Below, in pieces: positions 1 to 12,104 of a stretch of 64,000 nucleotides of DNA. The notes under the pieces are model-generated. The model was given only the letters and a program-made list of their open reading frames with translations. It made no database searches and was not told the DNA's origin. The stretch is taken from positions 180,904,501 through 180,968,500 of the forward strand of contig NC_060210.1 of assembly GCF_021130785.1 (NCBI RefSeq), read 5' to 3'. The DNA is from Homalodisca vitripennis. Lineage: Eukaryota > Arthropoda > Insecta > Hemiptera > Cicadellidae. A program made the position numbers and the translations under genes. Position 1 is the first letter of the stretch. Every line of letters starts with the position of its first letter.

Positions 1-880
1 TATTTTATGACTTACTTTTTCCAAATACTCTGTTGTCCAATGGTCTAAGCCTTTAGCCCACTCTAATCGCTTCTTTGCCATGGTAGACGTGATCTTTCGC
101 TTTTTCGCGAGCGTTGAGTCCTTCTGTGTTTAACAATCTTCTCACACTTCTAGGTGAAATATTGGCTCTATACTCGTTTATATCTGGTCAGCCATTTGTT
201 TTTTGGTAAGTCTCCTGTTTGTTTTTAAACAATATTCTTTAGTTTCCTGACCAATTTAACAATCCTTTTGGGCTTGCGGCCACATTTTCGAACTCGATGT
301 GTCTGATTACTTAGGTTTTGGTCACAGGTTCACTTGATCCTACTTACTGATCTTTTAGAAATACCCCAACCTTTACGCTAGTTCAGTTTGTGAATAACAT
401 CTTTCTTTCAAAAGAATCTTTACTGAAGCTTTTTTCTTATGAGAAAAAACACAATTTCTTTCCCATGGACCGTTAAAAAGTGTCCTCACTCTTGAAGTAT
501 TCTTAAAATATTAAAAGCAAAAAAAAACACACAACCTTTGACGGTTTTACAACCAGAATCCACTACTAACACTGTTACCAGCTCATATTACAAGGAAACC
601 CCACTAAAAAACAAGAATAACCAATATTAGATACATACAGAAGTTGAGTTTATGTTCAGGTTAAAATTGCCTAAAAATCGTCAGCTGATTTAAGTGCTAC
701 CAACTGGATATGACATTAAACTTCAATGCCTCAAATAGAAATATAAAGTTGTAATATAATGTAACGAATGCAAATATATGAAAAATAACAATATATTCCA
801 GGATTATAAAGCATAGTTTACGAGATAACTTAAAATGTCGTAAATTTGAATGTCTAGTCTAATAATTTGGCCACCCTCTG
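1..880 (-). mobile_element. Tc1-like DNA transposon, 5' part, decayed
   Basis: The reverse strand between about 400 and 60 reads as pieces of a Tc1-family transposase: a GRKPKRIVKLVRK-like stretch, then ISPRSVRRLLNTEGLNAR, then AKKRLEWAKGLDHWTTE, which resembles the usual RLEWAKKHLHWT. Stops and a frameshift interrupt it, so it is inactive. The outer end is at 880: read on the - strand the element begins CAGAGGGTGGCCAAATTATT, preceded by the TA target dinucleotide at 881-882. The catalytic part would lie off the left edge. Family assignment rests on the protein similarity and the TA-flanked terminus. Confidence 0.75.
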
Positions 881-1034
881 TACTTTCGTTACATTTATTA
901 CCGAATCGTTTATTAATTATTAAAGAAATTAGTGCTCACTAACGTTTTTTTATATAGTTTTGAATAGTGTTTTTTATGTTTTTTAAAACATTATTGCTGT
1001 CTTTTTGCATACAAAGGCTTACTTTACGATGTTA

Positions 1035-1108
1035 CAAGAAGGGGTCGCCAAAAATTCTCAACCTAAAAAGGGGGTTCGCAGCGTTGAAAAGGTTGAGAAC
1101 CACTGGTC
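1035..1108. mobile_element. Solo hAT-type terminus
   Basis: The segment ends with GTTGAGAACCACTG, the inverse of the CAGTGGTTCTCAACC terminus common to many hAT elements, and the bases inside it (GGGGTCGCC, GGGGGTTCGC) fit the sub-terminal sequence of the same families. I found no matching second end or 8-bp duplication, so this is a fragment. Confidence 0.5.
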
Positions 1109-1479
1109 TAGGGGATCCGTGCCCGGTGGTGAGCAGACTGTGAGGGCAGGGCGCGGACACCACAGTTCCACCAGCAGTGCCTGACCCTCGACCCTAGAAG
1201 TGTACGTTCAATTTACAATAAAAATAATGAATGTACTGGTAGTTATTTGTGTTGCTGTTTCTTATGAACACTAAACATTTACAAAACTGTGAAATTTCTA
1301 TATCATAATAATTGTTAAATGCGTAACGGTAAGGAACGTGTATATTTTATATGCTCTCAAATAACGCCATCTTAATGGAATAAAAAATAAACTTTAAAGT
1401 TTCTGGATTTAAATGGACGGTGTTTTCTTAATTGATTTTAATGAAATTTCTAATTAACCCTCTGTACACCTTTTGATCA

Positions 1480-2490
1480 AGAAGAAGAAGTTTTGAACAG
1501 GATAGGTTTCTAAAGCATATGTTGCAAATGAGTCAATACAGCAACAAGAATCATAATTAGTAGTAATTAAATTGCAATAATAGCCGTCATTATTTTTGGC
1601 AGAGCAGAATCTCCAGACTGGTTGCAGGTAGATGAGAGGTGACCAGGCCGACAGATCAGCTTAATGTTCGCAGGTGAGTGAACTTCGGAAGGATCTACTT
1701 TCGTATATGCAGAAGCATAATCCAAGTATATCAATGCATTGATTATTGTTCAAACTTAAATTAAATACATTGATAATATTGTTAGAATTTTAGGATAAAT
1801 ATTTTTAGATAGTACTTTTATTTTAATTATTTTTCAACGTGTCACTAACCGATATAATATGAGATAAATTCTAATGTTTTATTGTAAGCAACACAATACC
1901 AACTATTCATGTAATATTAACTATCACTGCAGTTTTATGTCTCAGTTTTAAACACAGTGTTACATAAGATTATCTTTCCTTATATTCATTTGTTATTGGG
2001 ACTCGATATTTAAATACATTATAAATTCAAATAAATTCTACAGTACGCGATATTTTTAATAGGATCAAATTTATTGACTTTGTGCCAACAAGAATATACG
2101 TTAAAAATTATATAAAATGAAAATTGTTTACTTTTGTTTGTTTTAGACGTCTTCAACAGTGCATAGGTATTTTGTGTATAAAGGGGAGAAGCCACGATTT
2201 ATCTTCTTGTGACGCCATACAAAGTTGAAAAACTAAGGGAAATTCTTCTTCATAGGGAATTTCTATCCGTGACAAACACAACACTTACAGCCCGTGTTTA
2301 CAGCTCTAATGAACACCACACAGTAAGCCTGTGTTCTGAATCTGTAAGAACACACATTTATCACAACTTCAATAGGCCAAGTAACCTACGATCGTTTTTG
2401 TTACGAATTAATAGTTAATATACGCGTTTGTTTTTGTTAATAGTTATAAAATTAAAACGACTGTTTCTTTCTCTCCCTAGAAAATAAAGA
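1480..2490 (+). repeat. Duplicated segment A, diverged copy of 11930-13030
   Basis: Blocks of this segment recur in the same order near 11930-13030. Shared blocks include TTTCTAAAGC, a GAGGTGACCAGGC...CAGATCAGCT block, a donor-like CAG|GTGAGTGAACT (donor GT at about 1673), a middle block with AACTATCACTG(C/T)AGTTTTATGT, and an acceptor-like CGACTGTTTCTTT...CTAG near 2459-2480. The conserved order and the splice-like ends suggest a duplicated noncoding exon plus its following intron, possibly an alternative 5' exon of the downstream serpin. No long ORF is present. It could equally be an old transposon present twice. Confidence 0.45.
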
Positions 2491-2835
2491 AGAAGAACGA
2501 ATTTATTCCAACAGAAACATGTACAGTTAATACCAAGACACAATCTTTGGAAAGACTGACCACTTTTACAAGTAGCTTGGCCAGTGCGAGTACTTTATTA
2601 CAAGTATCTTATCTGCGTCCAAGTAAGTGTTCTTCTATTGCTTCATCCGGGCTGCTCTCTGTGGCGTCCACATCAGGCACAACTGATAAGGCTGATATCA
2701 CTACTGCTGATCCAAAACACTACCAATCTTAAACTTAAACTTAGAACTAAAACTAAAACTGAACTAAACTCTTCTTGAAGTACAACTTGAGTACCTTGTA
2801 CTCTAAAATACGAGTACAATAAATAAAAGTACATA
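2491..2835. other. No gene recognised
   Basis: Short ORFs of 61-64 codons overlap here but show no recognisable protein family. The stretch ends in low-complexity AAACTTA/AAACTAA repeats (2730-2765) just before the mariner terminus. Confidence 0.5.
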
Positions 2836-3879
2836 GTGTGTTCAAAAAGTATTGCGAATTTTGAATTTTCGCGGGTTACTTATTTATATTCGAATTTGGA
2901 TTTTTTTTGTGACGTTATGTTGGTACATATGTCTCTCACTTATGTTGACAATTTCGGCCATTTTGAATGTTCAGTTAATTGTTGACAGCTGCTTTGCTTG
3001 CACGTGTTTTGGTTCGTCTTCGATTTTTACCTATTCAAAAAAATGGAACAAAGAACATGTATCAAATTTTGTGTGAAAAACGAAATTAAGTGCGCGGATG
3101 CATTCCGAATGTTGACTGTGGCATACGGAGAAGCTACTTTGGACAAAAGCAACGTTTATCGGTGGTACAAAATGTTTTCAGAAGGCCGAGAAGATGTGAA
3201 CGACGAAGAGCGTGCCGGACGCCCGAGAACTTCAACAACAGACGAAAAAATTTATGAAGTGAAGAAAATGGTATTGGCCAATCGTCGAATCACCGTTAGA
3301 GAAATTGCGAGGACCTAGGCATATCGATTGGCTCGTGCCTTTCGATTTTAATCGATAATTTGGGCATGAGACGGGTCGCCGCAAAATTCGTACCAAAATT
3401 GCTCAATTTCGATCAAAAACAGCATCGCATGAACGTTGCTAATGAGATGTTGGAATCTGTCCACGACGACCCGAATTTGCTCCAGAGGGTCCATAACTGG
3501 TGACGAATCGTGGGTTTATGGTTATGACGTGGAAACCAAAGCTCAATCATCTCAATGGAAGCTGCCGCACGAACCAAGACCGAAAAAAGCACGCCAAGTT
3601 CGGTCGAATGTGAAAGTTTTGCTTACAGTTTTCTTCGATTGCAGGGGCGGGGTGCACCATGAGTTCTTGCCACAAGGTAGAACGGTGAATGAGGAATATT
3701 ACCTGCAAGTTATGCGCAATTTGCGCGAAGCAACCCGCCAGAAACGCCCGAATTTGTGGAAAAACAAAAATTGGCTTTTGCACCACGATAATGCCCCTGC
3801 TCACACATCGCTGCTTGTACGCGACTTCTTGGCCAAAAACAACACCTTAAGTCCGTCGTTCCTAAATTACCACTTTTAA
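2836..3879 (+). mobile_element. mariner transposon, 3'-truncated and frameshifted
   Basis: A mariner-like terminus with GTTCAAAAAGTATTGCG starts at 2836, next to a TA. The transposase begins at about 3043 (MEQRTCIKFCVKNEIK) and shows the N-terminal helix-turn-helix region (YRWYKMFSEGREDVNDEERAGRP), then VITGDESWVYGYDVETK (first catalytic Asp) and WLLHHDNAPAHTS (second Asp). Missing bases near 3310 and an extra base near 3492 shift the frame, and a stop follows at 3316. Homology stops at about 3846, before the YSPDLAP segment with the third Asp, so the 3' end including the second terminal repeat is missing. Confidence 0.85.
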
Positions 3880-5260
3880 TGTAAAATAGCCTAAGTATTT
3901 TAATTAGAATAGATGCTGTAAAGGTAGTATTTTAAGTTTAGCAAAAATTGGGACAGGTGATTCACAAAAATAAAAGAAGAGTAATGATTTGAATCGTGTG
4001 TAACACAATTTTAAAATCCAAGTTATGATCTCAAATCGTAACATTTATAAGTTAGATTTTGATGCAATATATCAGACAGTTCTTGTTTTAACTATTTAAA
4101 ATATCATCTAAACGATTCAATATTATATCACATATATAAAGTCGTTAAAGTGAAGTTTCTAAACAGGCCAATAATCCATAAAGTTACTTTATTTAGAACC
4201 AAATCTTTCCAGAGTACCAATTGAAATTAATAACAATGTGTAGTTTTGATTAACCATATTGAAGTCACTTCGATCACCGATTTCAACTAGCTTATTCAAG
4301 AGATAATAAGATTGTTGTGATAACATTCTTTAGAAGATTTAGACTTGTTAATGCCCAAATAAAATGTTGAGGTACTTAGAAAGGTACTTATAGGGACTTG
4401 TACTAATTAATTGCATTCAAATGGATTCATTGTATTAAAGATATAACATTTAAAATTATTTGTTTCATTATTATCAGAAATAAATGTGTGTTAAATGATA
4501 ACATTAGATGACAATAGTGAGATGACACAGAACTTAAGTGATTAGGGACCCTAAATGAGTGGATGGTCATGGCAGTGGTGTTTGTCAGATCGAAGTTTTA
4601 TCACGCCTGGTCCCTGAGCTCGGTCAGCGACTACGTGTCTCCCACTTTATTTAAGCAGTTATAAAGTTCAATAATAATCCAAGCATAACTAGAAAGTGCT
4701 ATAATCTCTTCGCTAAACAAGGATGTCAATTAATATTTCACAATTTGTAGCACATTCCACTGTAAATATATTTTTCAAAATATTTTATTCTAAGTATAGT
4801 CTACACCAGGGTTCCGATGAAAAATGCATCCTACGATTTTATTTTTTTTATCTTAAATTCAGAATCCACCCACAGCAATACGAAACAAGATCTTAAATTT
4901 TATTCTACATAATAAACTTACAACAACTATTAAGCATTTTAGACATGTGTAACTGTATTCAAGTGCTCACAAATCTTATTATGATACTTATAAAACTGCT
5001 AATATGACAGCATTGACAAGGTGGTTCACATTGTCAAATGTTACAACATAAAGTTGGTGTTGACGCAAATCAACCAAGTATGACCCTCTATGTCTTTCAA
5101 TGGTAAATACGCGTTTCCCTTAAAATTTTTGTTAATTTTCATAACTAAAATAGTGTTCTTCGTGGAGTGTATGTATACCTAGGAAAAGGTTTACCGTGGT
5201 TTATCTATTAATTATAACTGGGCCTCGCTGTTGAACTCCAGCACAGTCTTGGAATTGGAC
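3880..5260. other. Intergenic AT-rich DNA with one GC-richer patch
   Basis: I see no coding gene. A GC-richer patch at 4555-4640 stands out from its surroundings but has no recognisable motif or ORF. The rest is AT-rich. Confidence 0.5.
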
Positions 5261-5269
5261 TCTGGTAGA

Positions 5270-5420
5270 GGGTTGGGGAAGGATGGAGCAGGAGAAATGA
5301 AATTAAATGAAAAATGTCTTTATTAGAGGCGAAGTAGAGGAAAGGTTGGTATCCTTACTTGCCATACTGATCGAACGCCTGAGCGCTTCTCTTGAAGGAA
5401 GGACTGACCAGGAAAGAAAA
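5270..5420 (-). mobile_element. 3' end of a non-LTR retrotransposon
   Basis: Read on the - strand, this segment ends with ACTTCGCCTC...AAAGACATTTTTCATTTAATTTC. That matches the 3' end of the LINE at 46612-48712, which ends with ACTTCGCCTC...AAAGGACATTTTTCATTTCATTTC. The 5' part is absent, as expected of a 5'-truncated LINE insertion. Confidence 0.6.
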
Positions 5421-8260
5421 GTGGAACAGCGTTAACACCTAAAGAATGTCTCGATATTTTAATTAAGCAAATGGGAGCTTCCTATATATCTCAGTACAAA
5501 ATGTCACGAATTGTATGAATCTTGTTACCTACTTTCATTAATTTGGTGTAGAAATAACAATTCGTTACCTAACTACTCCTGACTTCATGTTCTGCGAGGG
5601 TTACACAAGAGATCTGACTAGCCTCTACATTCCCAATCCAGTGACAGAACACAAGCAGTAGTCATGGTCTTTTAATATAGCATCACCTTTGATATGTTAC
5701 TCGACTTTTTTAGGAGTAATCAAAAGTGCAGTTACAGACAGTTTATTTTAAGGAAAATTAAAAACTCATTGAGAAACGCGTATATTAAAGTTTGAGAACT
5801 TGAAAACCCCACAACTTTAAAATGCTTATATAATACTTGTTGCTGAGCACAATTAAAAATTGTATTTCCACTAAATTAATAAGATGGTCTCATGGCGGTA
5901 CTGTTACAATGAAACATCAGGTGTACTACTGCCACTATATTGTTACTCTTCTTTTTCAGCATTAATCGTAGCATTGTATATGTAGTATATAGCACAACTT
6001 ACCCGTATATATGTATATAGAGGTTTCAGATGTGAACATATAACAAAATATAAATATAATCAGAATATTATTATAGCAATACAGTATAATACTCAATAAA
6101 TGGTTCCATCTCCACATCTACAATCTAATCAACTGTAATGATAAATTAAGAGTTGTTGCGCCTTCTTCATAAATAATGCAGTTTCACAACAACCTTGTAA
6201 ATCCGGTTCTTTCACAGAATATGGTAGGCATTTCCAGTACAAAAGTCATTTACTGAAACACTGGAAATATACTCGTTCTTTGCATAAAAGAATGTTCTGT
6301 ATAAATTTCATGCACTGAAGCTAAACACCAAAGTAAACTTACAAGGAACACATAATCAATAAAGCCTTGCCTAAGAAAGGAAAATTATGGCCAGCCGCAC
6401 AAATTTTGATTGGGGATAGTGAAAGAGGTTAGAAAGAAAAAATACTAAATATTTTAACATTCCATATTTTTTGTCTCGTAGAGTGAGTAATTCCATCGCC
6501 ATTCAACGAGATACAGGACAAAAATAACCATTTTATCACTGTTTTCAGTCTTTTAAACTATTACGAATAAAACAAGTGAATTAAGGAAAGACAACATCTA
6601 CAATATATAATATTTTTTAACAGTAGGCCTAATAATTGACAATTTCCTTCAAATGTTAGTATTTTAGAGCAATATTATCTGGACAAACAATAGAGTTACT
6701 GTTATTTTTATTAGTTTCTGAAATTTAAAACTGTTATGATTAAATGCACGTTTTCTATTCTCGTTGCTACGTATAATTTGCCATGAAAAATTAATTCTTG
6801 AGCAAATACAGAAGCAGCGTTATAATTTGAAGCAAATCATGACATAATTAGTTTAACTTCAGGAATTTTCAATATTTTTTTGTTTTTCTTAGCAATTGTA
6901 TAGTTTACTACAGTTTTCGTTTTTCCTGAGATGAAGTGAAACTAAAGTACTGGAATTATGGCAACGGCCTAAAGCACTTAGAAAGGTGTCATTAGGAACC
7001 ATACTCAACGCCAAGGCATGTTGAGCTAGGCATGTCGGTCTGATATGATTATAGATGACAGCCCACCTTACAGCTTCTCGGCTCGTTGGAACTGGGCTAT
7101 AGTTGCTGCACTTATTGCACCTATACCATTACCCCCCCCCCTCACGTGGATGGCGCGTTGGTACTATCCGTGCTCCTCTGGGGACAATCACCCGAACCCT
7201 TTTCCATTTTTCTGTGGTGGATCTGGTAGGAAGAATGTCTTACAGTTTCTCTGTAGGCATTCAACTACATTACAAAATAGTCCAATAAAACTCATGAGAA
7301 AGAAAAACAATGTGATTTTCCTGTCGTAGATTAACAGCAAATGTTTTCTATTTCCAGTGTTCACGATTACTATCCATAAAGGGGAAAATCTAATCATAAC
7401 AAATAATAATAACAGTGTCCTTATCATAATCAATTTACTATCTTTAAATGTTTACTAAACATACCTCTTTATTTACTGTATATAGATTTAGTGTGCTGTT
7501 TTCGAATGTTCTACATTTTTGTAAATAAACTTGTTGACACGTAAAGTCAATCTAAGCCCTAATTTTTTCAGCATACATATCCGAAATCAGTAATTCTAAA
7601 TTATAAAATAAAAATCTGTGTTTGGTAATCTGGTTTTATCTTCAAACACAAACTGTTCCAACATTCAAAAGTAAAAGGCTTTGTCTTTAACCTACTCTTC
7701 TTCATCACAAACATAAAAAATAAAAATAAGTCAATATTAGCTAAATTTTTAATGTGTGCTTAGTTAGTTTTCATAAATCTACTTTTTTCCTCAATTGGAA
7801 TGTATTGGAATTGGAAAGGTTTGATTTCACAAACGCCTCTCCCTCAAACACTGCAAAAAGTATAATTCGTTATATTAAATTTTAACAGTGATAATGATGT
7901 CAAATACCGTAATTTCCAAGGTCTTCAGATAATTTAAATGTGTATAACAACCATTACACAAGTGTATTGTGTCATAGAGTCAGAAGTTTTCATTCATTGA
8001 CGTGTTTATTTTAGTTTCATTATTGACATTATTTTGGTATTTTTAAATTAGCCTGTTATGTTATGACATGTGTTTTGGTAGGGTCTTTTAATTATAGAAG
8101 CGGGCAACTCATATTATTTTTGGGGTGAGATGTTGTGACAGTCGGTGATATGTTTGTGTCTACTGAAGGACTATTAACTCCGCCTTCAATCTTTATATTG
8201 GCTACTTTTTACTCTCTACGCTCACTTTCAGTAATCATCTCGGTTTTGCAGTAAATAACG
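5421..8260. other. Intergenic DNA, no gene recognised
   Basis: This is AT-rich sequence without coding evidence. A GC-richer island at about 7040-7240, with a run of nine to ten C at 7133-7142, contains overlapping 61-94 codon ORFs in two frames on + and one on -. None resembles a known protein. Confidence 0.5.
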
Positions 8261-8319
8261 ACAGCTAAACTAAGCAAAAGATTAATATTCTAACATTCAG
8301 GTTAAACATATATTCAAGA

Positions 8320-8448
8320 AATCGATTCAATACACTGAGACGAAGTTGTTTAATTGCCTCCCTGAAGCAATAAGAGATTGTGAGAGCTTAACCTCCATCA
8401 AACGTAGTCTTAAAAGCTTTTTAAGCAACAAAGGCTATTATCAATGAA
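8320..8448 (+). mobile_element. LINE relic, reverse transcriptase ORF C-terminus
   Basis: Reading 8320-8448 gives TKLFNCLPEAIRDCESLTSI, then KRSLKSFLSNKGYY and a stop. This is the pattern found at the extreme C-terminus of Jockey/CR1-type ORF2 proteins (FN.LP..IR......FK..LK..L). Only this short tail is recognisable. Confidence 0.65.
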
Positions 8449-9349
8449 GAAGTATTTTAAAGGCTTGTCCTATGCTCGGAATATATTTCTTTTCTCTAAG
8501 TATTAACTGTAAATTCATGTTATTACAGTTTGTTGCTCTAAAGTTTGCAGTAGTTGTGAGAGACTGTTTTACTTTAATCAGTTTAGTTTATTATTTAGTA
8601 GCTATATTCCATGCAATTTTTAAAGTAGAATAGAGTATTTAGCACACTTATATGATATTTGCTCAGGAATTTGCCCATCATTTGACTTGGGCTTTATTTG
8701 GCTTATTTGACCTACTTCAATTTATTACATTTGGTTCCATGTGCATATTTTTGAGATTATTATATTGGCATATATTAAGCAACAGGTTTATGCTTTATCT
8801 AATTCATCTTCAAGAAGGCGGTTAACCATAATACACTGTGTATTATCCTGTTTTAATTATATATAGGCTACGTTGCTTTTGAGCAACAAATGCGAATGTT
8901 GATCAATGATTTTATTTTCAAGCAATAGATATGTGCTGTAATTATTGAATTAACCAACATTTATTATTAAGTATTACATTTTTAAGAAATGTATTATTTA
9001 ATTTTTTTTAGATATGACATGTGGATCTTCTCACTGTTTTATTTTAAAGCAATAGACAGATGTACCTATGCACCCTCTCCACACCCACATATAAAATTAT
9101 TAACGATTAGCTGTTAGCCAATTATGATAAGGCTTTCGGTACGGCTGTAAACAAAACTATTTAGCTCATGTTATTCTCGAAATGTCCTGGGGCCAGATAG
9201 ACAGACATGACTCACATAGGTAAAATAGACGTAAATAGGTAAAATATGGTGTTTATTTGAAAACTTCAAACTCGTATTAAAAGGCTTATAGCCTAAGTAT
9301 CAAAATTCTGTAAATGGGAGTGTATAGTACTAATTGGGGGGACAAAAAA

Positions 9350-9350
9350 G

Positions 9351-9404
<54 letters not shown>

Positions 9405-9405
9405 A
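9350..9405. repeat. (TA)n microsatellite
   Basis: About 25 TA dinucleotides with one phase break, lying inside the left inverted arm of the transposon derivative. The right arm lacks the expansion. Confidence 0.9.
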
Positions 9406-9452
9406 AAATGGAAGTGCTCACTCCCATGCCCACCCCCGTACCCAAAGTGATC

Positions 9453-9890
9453 CTGTTTTTCAACTCTTGGACACCAGTGGGATGTGTTTATTTTCAAAAA
9501 GAAGTAGCTCCTCCACATTATGATCTTCCTGTGCGACAATGGCTAGATCCTCCACATTATGATCTTCCTGTGCGACAATGGCTAGATCCTCCACATTATG
9601 ATCTTCATGTGCGACAATGGCTAGATGCACACTGCCCGGGTCACAGTATCGGTAGAAGAGGAACAATTGAGTGGCCGGCAAGGCCTCCAGACTTAACACC
9701 CTTAGGCTTTTTTCTGGAGTCACTTGAAATCAGTAGTTTTTCAAACACATCCCACTGGTATCCATGAATTAAAAACAAGATCACTGCTGAGTGCAGACGC
9801 TTAACCAGAGAAACATTTAGGAAGGTTAGGCAAGAATTTAAAAATAGGTTTTTTTTGCTTAAACAACAATGGCTACCAATTTGAACATTT
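9453..9890 (+). pseudogene. DDE transposase C-terminal remnant with triplicated motif
   Basis: The reading frame shows VYFQKEVAPPHYDLPVRQWL, then two further copies of the 13-residue unit PPHYDLPVRQWLD (the third with H for P), then GRRGTIEWPARPPDLTPLGFF, which matches the conserved GRRGPIEWPARSPDLTPLDFF region of a widespread insect IS630/Tc1-mariner-type transposase. After a frame change near 9720 the sequence continues as HPTGIHELKTRITAECRRL and FKNRFFLLKQQW. The triplication inserts 26 residues right after the catalytic-region FQQDGAPPHY block, which itself is altered (KEVAPPHY), so the enzyme could not work. Confidence 0.75.
9491..9626 (+). repeat. 39-bp tandem repeat, three copies
   Basis: The unit starting CTCCACATTATGATCTTCCT occurs three times in direct tandem, with period 39 bp and a C-to-A change in the third copy. 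The period is a multiple of three, so the transposase frame stays open through it. Confidence 0.9.
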
Positions 9891-10304
9891 GATAGGATTT
9901 ACAACAGTATTAAGTGAGTAATTTTGTTGTTATTAGCAGTAGTTTGTAGACTAATAATTGTTGTGTAAGAAATTTCATTATTGGCTGCTGATACCAAAAC
10001 GGCTTGGCCGATTTAAATTTTTCTTCTACCAAAATACAGTTTTTTATGAGCTTCAATTTGAGGTGTCACAAGGTATTAGTTTCCATTTCTAAATTTTGAT
10101 TTTGGGTACGGAAGGGGGCATGGAGGTGAGCACCCCCATTTTGAAAATGTTTTTCTTTGTTCCCCAATTAGTGCTATACATTCCCGTTTACATAATGTTG
10201 ATACTTGGGCTATAAGGCTTTTAATACGAGTTTGAACTTTTCAAATGAACACCCTGTATACATTCCCTCGGCAGAAAAAAAATTGTGTCAGCCTGTCAAG
10301 TGAT

Positions 10305-10830
10305 AAACTAAAATGACGTTCAGCCAAATTCCATGGTTGATGCACGATCATAGAACTCATTCTTGTCTAAGTAGAAATGAATTTTCATGTCAAATTTAAA
10401 GTCTGCATATTATCTTTATTGAGGTATCTTGCCCCATGGTACAGTCACATTTCTGTTAATTGAGTTAGGTTCCATAGCAGTGTTTAAATAATACGAGTTT
10501 CTTTAAGGTAGGAAGTGAACTGCAACGCAAGAGAACGTTGAAATAAAATTGTATCACCAACTTTTAACACCGACTATTTATACTTTAAGAATAATCTGTG
10601 TGTGTTAGGATGTCACATGTGACATACGTATGTCACTCAGCCAAACTCCATGTAATGACATGCACCCTTATTGAACTCAGGGTTGCTAATATCAAATGAA
10701 CTTGCATGCAAAGTTTAAAATCTATGTCAGTTTTTTTTAGATATCGTGCGAACAGACAGACAGTAGGCAGACAAACTGACAGACAAAAATGATACTTTTG
10801 GAGCCCCACGAGTGAAAGGCTTCACTTACA
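10305..10830. repeat. Two diverged copies of a dispersed repeat tail
   Basis: Blocks near 10320-10450 and 10630-10745 share the order CAGCCAAA(T/C)TCCATG, a CATGCAAAGTTTAAA-like block and a TTTATTGAGGTATC/TTTTTAGATATC block. The second copy continues into ACAGACAGACAGTAGGCAGA and GGAGCCCCACGAGTGAAAGG. A related GGAGCCCCATGAGCGAAGG string occurs at about 59538, so this is an interspersed family; I cannot assign its class. Confidence 0.55.
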
Positions 10831-11810
10831 CTCTGCCAATTATATTGTGCATTTATATGGTTTGTAAGACAGTTAAAATAATATTTCCATTATTTTCATT
10901 TAAAGCAATGGGTTTGGACCCTATGAAGAAATCACTCAAATATGGGAGAGATTATAACTATTCTAAAACTATGCCCAACTACAATAAAAAAATGCGCAAC
11001 TATTTGATGCAAAACAATGCGTTTAGGTTATGTAGCGACGAAAGCCAAATTCAAATTTGTATTACGAGAAATATTTTTAAAACTTTGTATGTTTTAATAT
11101 AGGTTTTAAGTTTACAAAAGCAAACTTATGAAAGTATTAAAATTTTTTGCTGAACTCTATATGTGTTTTTACATAAAGTAATTGAATGTCTTAAATATTT
11201 TATTTTAAGATGAAAATATGAATATATTAAAATATTTTAAAGCATAACCGTTGGTGTTTAGACTAAAACACCTCTCTTCACAAAAGACAATCCAATTTTT
11301 TTTACTCTTTGGTTTAAAAACTTAACGAAAATAAAGTTAATTTAAGCACGTTATTAGCTACTTATACTCTTTTCATCCTACGACCACAAAAAATACCGAA
11401 TTCAAAATATACAATGTTTTGTGCTTGCTGTCTATACTTATTTGAGATAAAATTAAAAAACTTCTCTTGAATTTTATTAAAAAGCATACGTTTGGGTTTC
11501 AACCTTCCGACATTTTATAAAACTTCATATTTACGTTTTGTTGCATCAACTATAATTCCACGTATTTTTACTTATCATAAGATAGAAGAACTAAGAATTA
11601 ACCCCTCCTTTCTTCCCCTTTAGCTGAATAAGTCGTCAAGTGCAGGTTCAAGTATTACAGTAGGTGTGAGCGTACTCCTAGGCTAGTTGTTTGTATTAAT
11701 GCAGTTTACGAACAGTAAAAGACAGCTTACAAAACGATGAAGTTATGATATCATAATTATTGTACAGCAAGGAATATATTATTGCATCAATTACAGACAA
11801 AAATTTAATT
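10831..11810. other. Intergenic AT-rich DNA
   Basis: No gene is supported. A 96-codon ORF crosses 10812-11102 but is compositionally ordinary AT-rich translation with no recognisable family. Confidence 0.5.
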
Positions 11811-11816
11811 TAATGG

Positions 11817-12104
11817 AACAATAATAAGAACAAAATTTGAAAATTTCTGAATTTTGAGTGACGGCTCTTGCTTCATTTTGTTTAACTTTCTACATACCTC
11901 TAATTTGAAGAGTTCAACAATAAAAGTTTCTAAAGCGTATGGTGAAATATTTTCACCAACACAATAATAAGAACAAAATTTGAAAATTTCTGAATTTTTA
12001 GTGACGGCTCTTGCTTGATTTTGTTTAACTTTCTACATACCTCTAATTTGAAGAGTTCAACAATAAAAGTTTCTAAAGCGTGTGGTGAAATATTGTCACT
12101 ATAT
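11817..12104 (+). repeat. 143-bp tandem duplication
   Basis: The block beginning CAATAATAAGAACAAAATTT and ending in TTTCTAAAGCG(T)...GGTGAAATATT occurs twice in direct tandem with a spacing of 143 bp and only a few differences. It sits immediately upstream of the duplicated exon-like block at 12150-12262. Confidence 0.85.

Larger units (their letters stand above)
9243..10258 (+). mobile_element. Tc1/mariner-superfamily deletion derivative with long inverted ends
   Basis: The ends are long imperfect inverted repeats of roughly 190-210 bp: the left arm runs from about 9243 to 9452, the right arm from about 10090 to 10258. Shared blocks include TTCAAACTCGTATTAAAAG, TATAGCC(C/T)AAGTATCAA and CACTAATTGGGG, and the outermost right end reads ACAGGGTGTTCATTTGAAAA on the - strand. 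Between the arms is the C-terminal part of a DDE transposase on + (about 9453-9890). The element is non-autonomous because the transposase N-terminus and most of the catalytic core are missing. Confidence 0.75.

Noticed and set aside
9314..9523. ORF containing an Ile-Tyr repeat
   Set aside because: It is a translation of the (TA)n microsatellite in a transposon arm.
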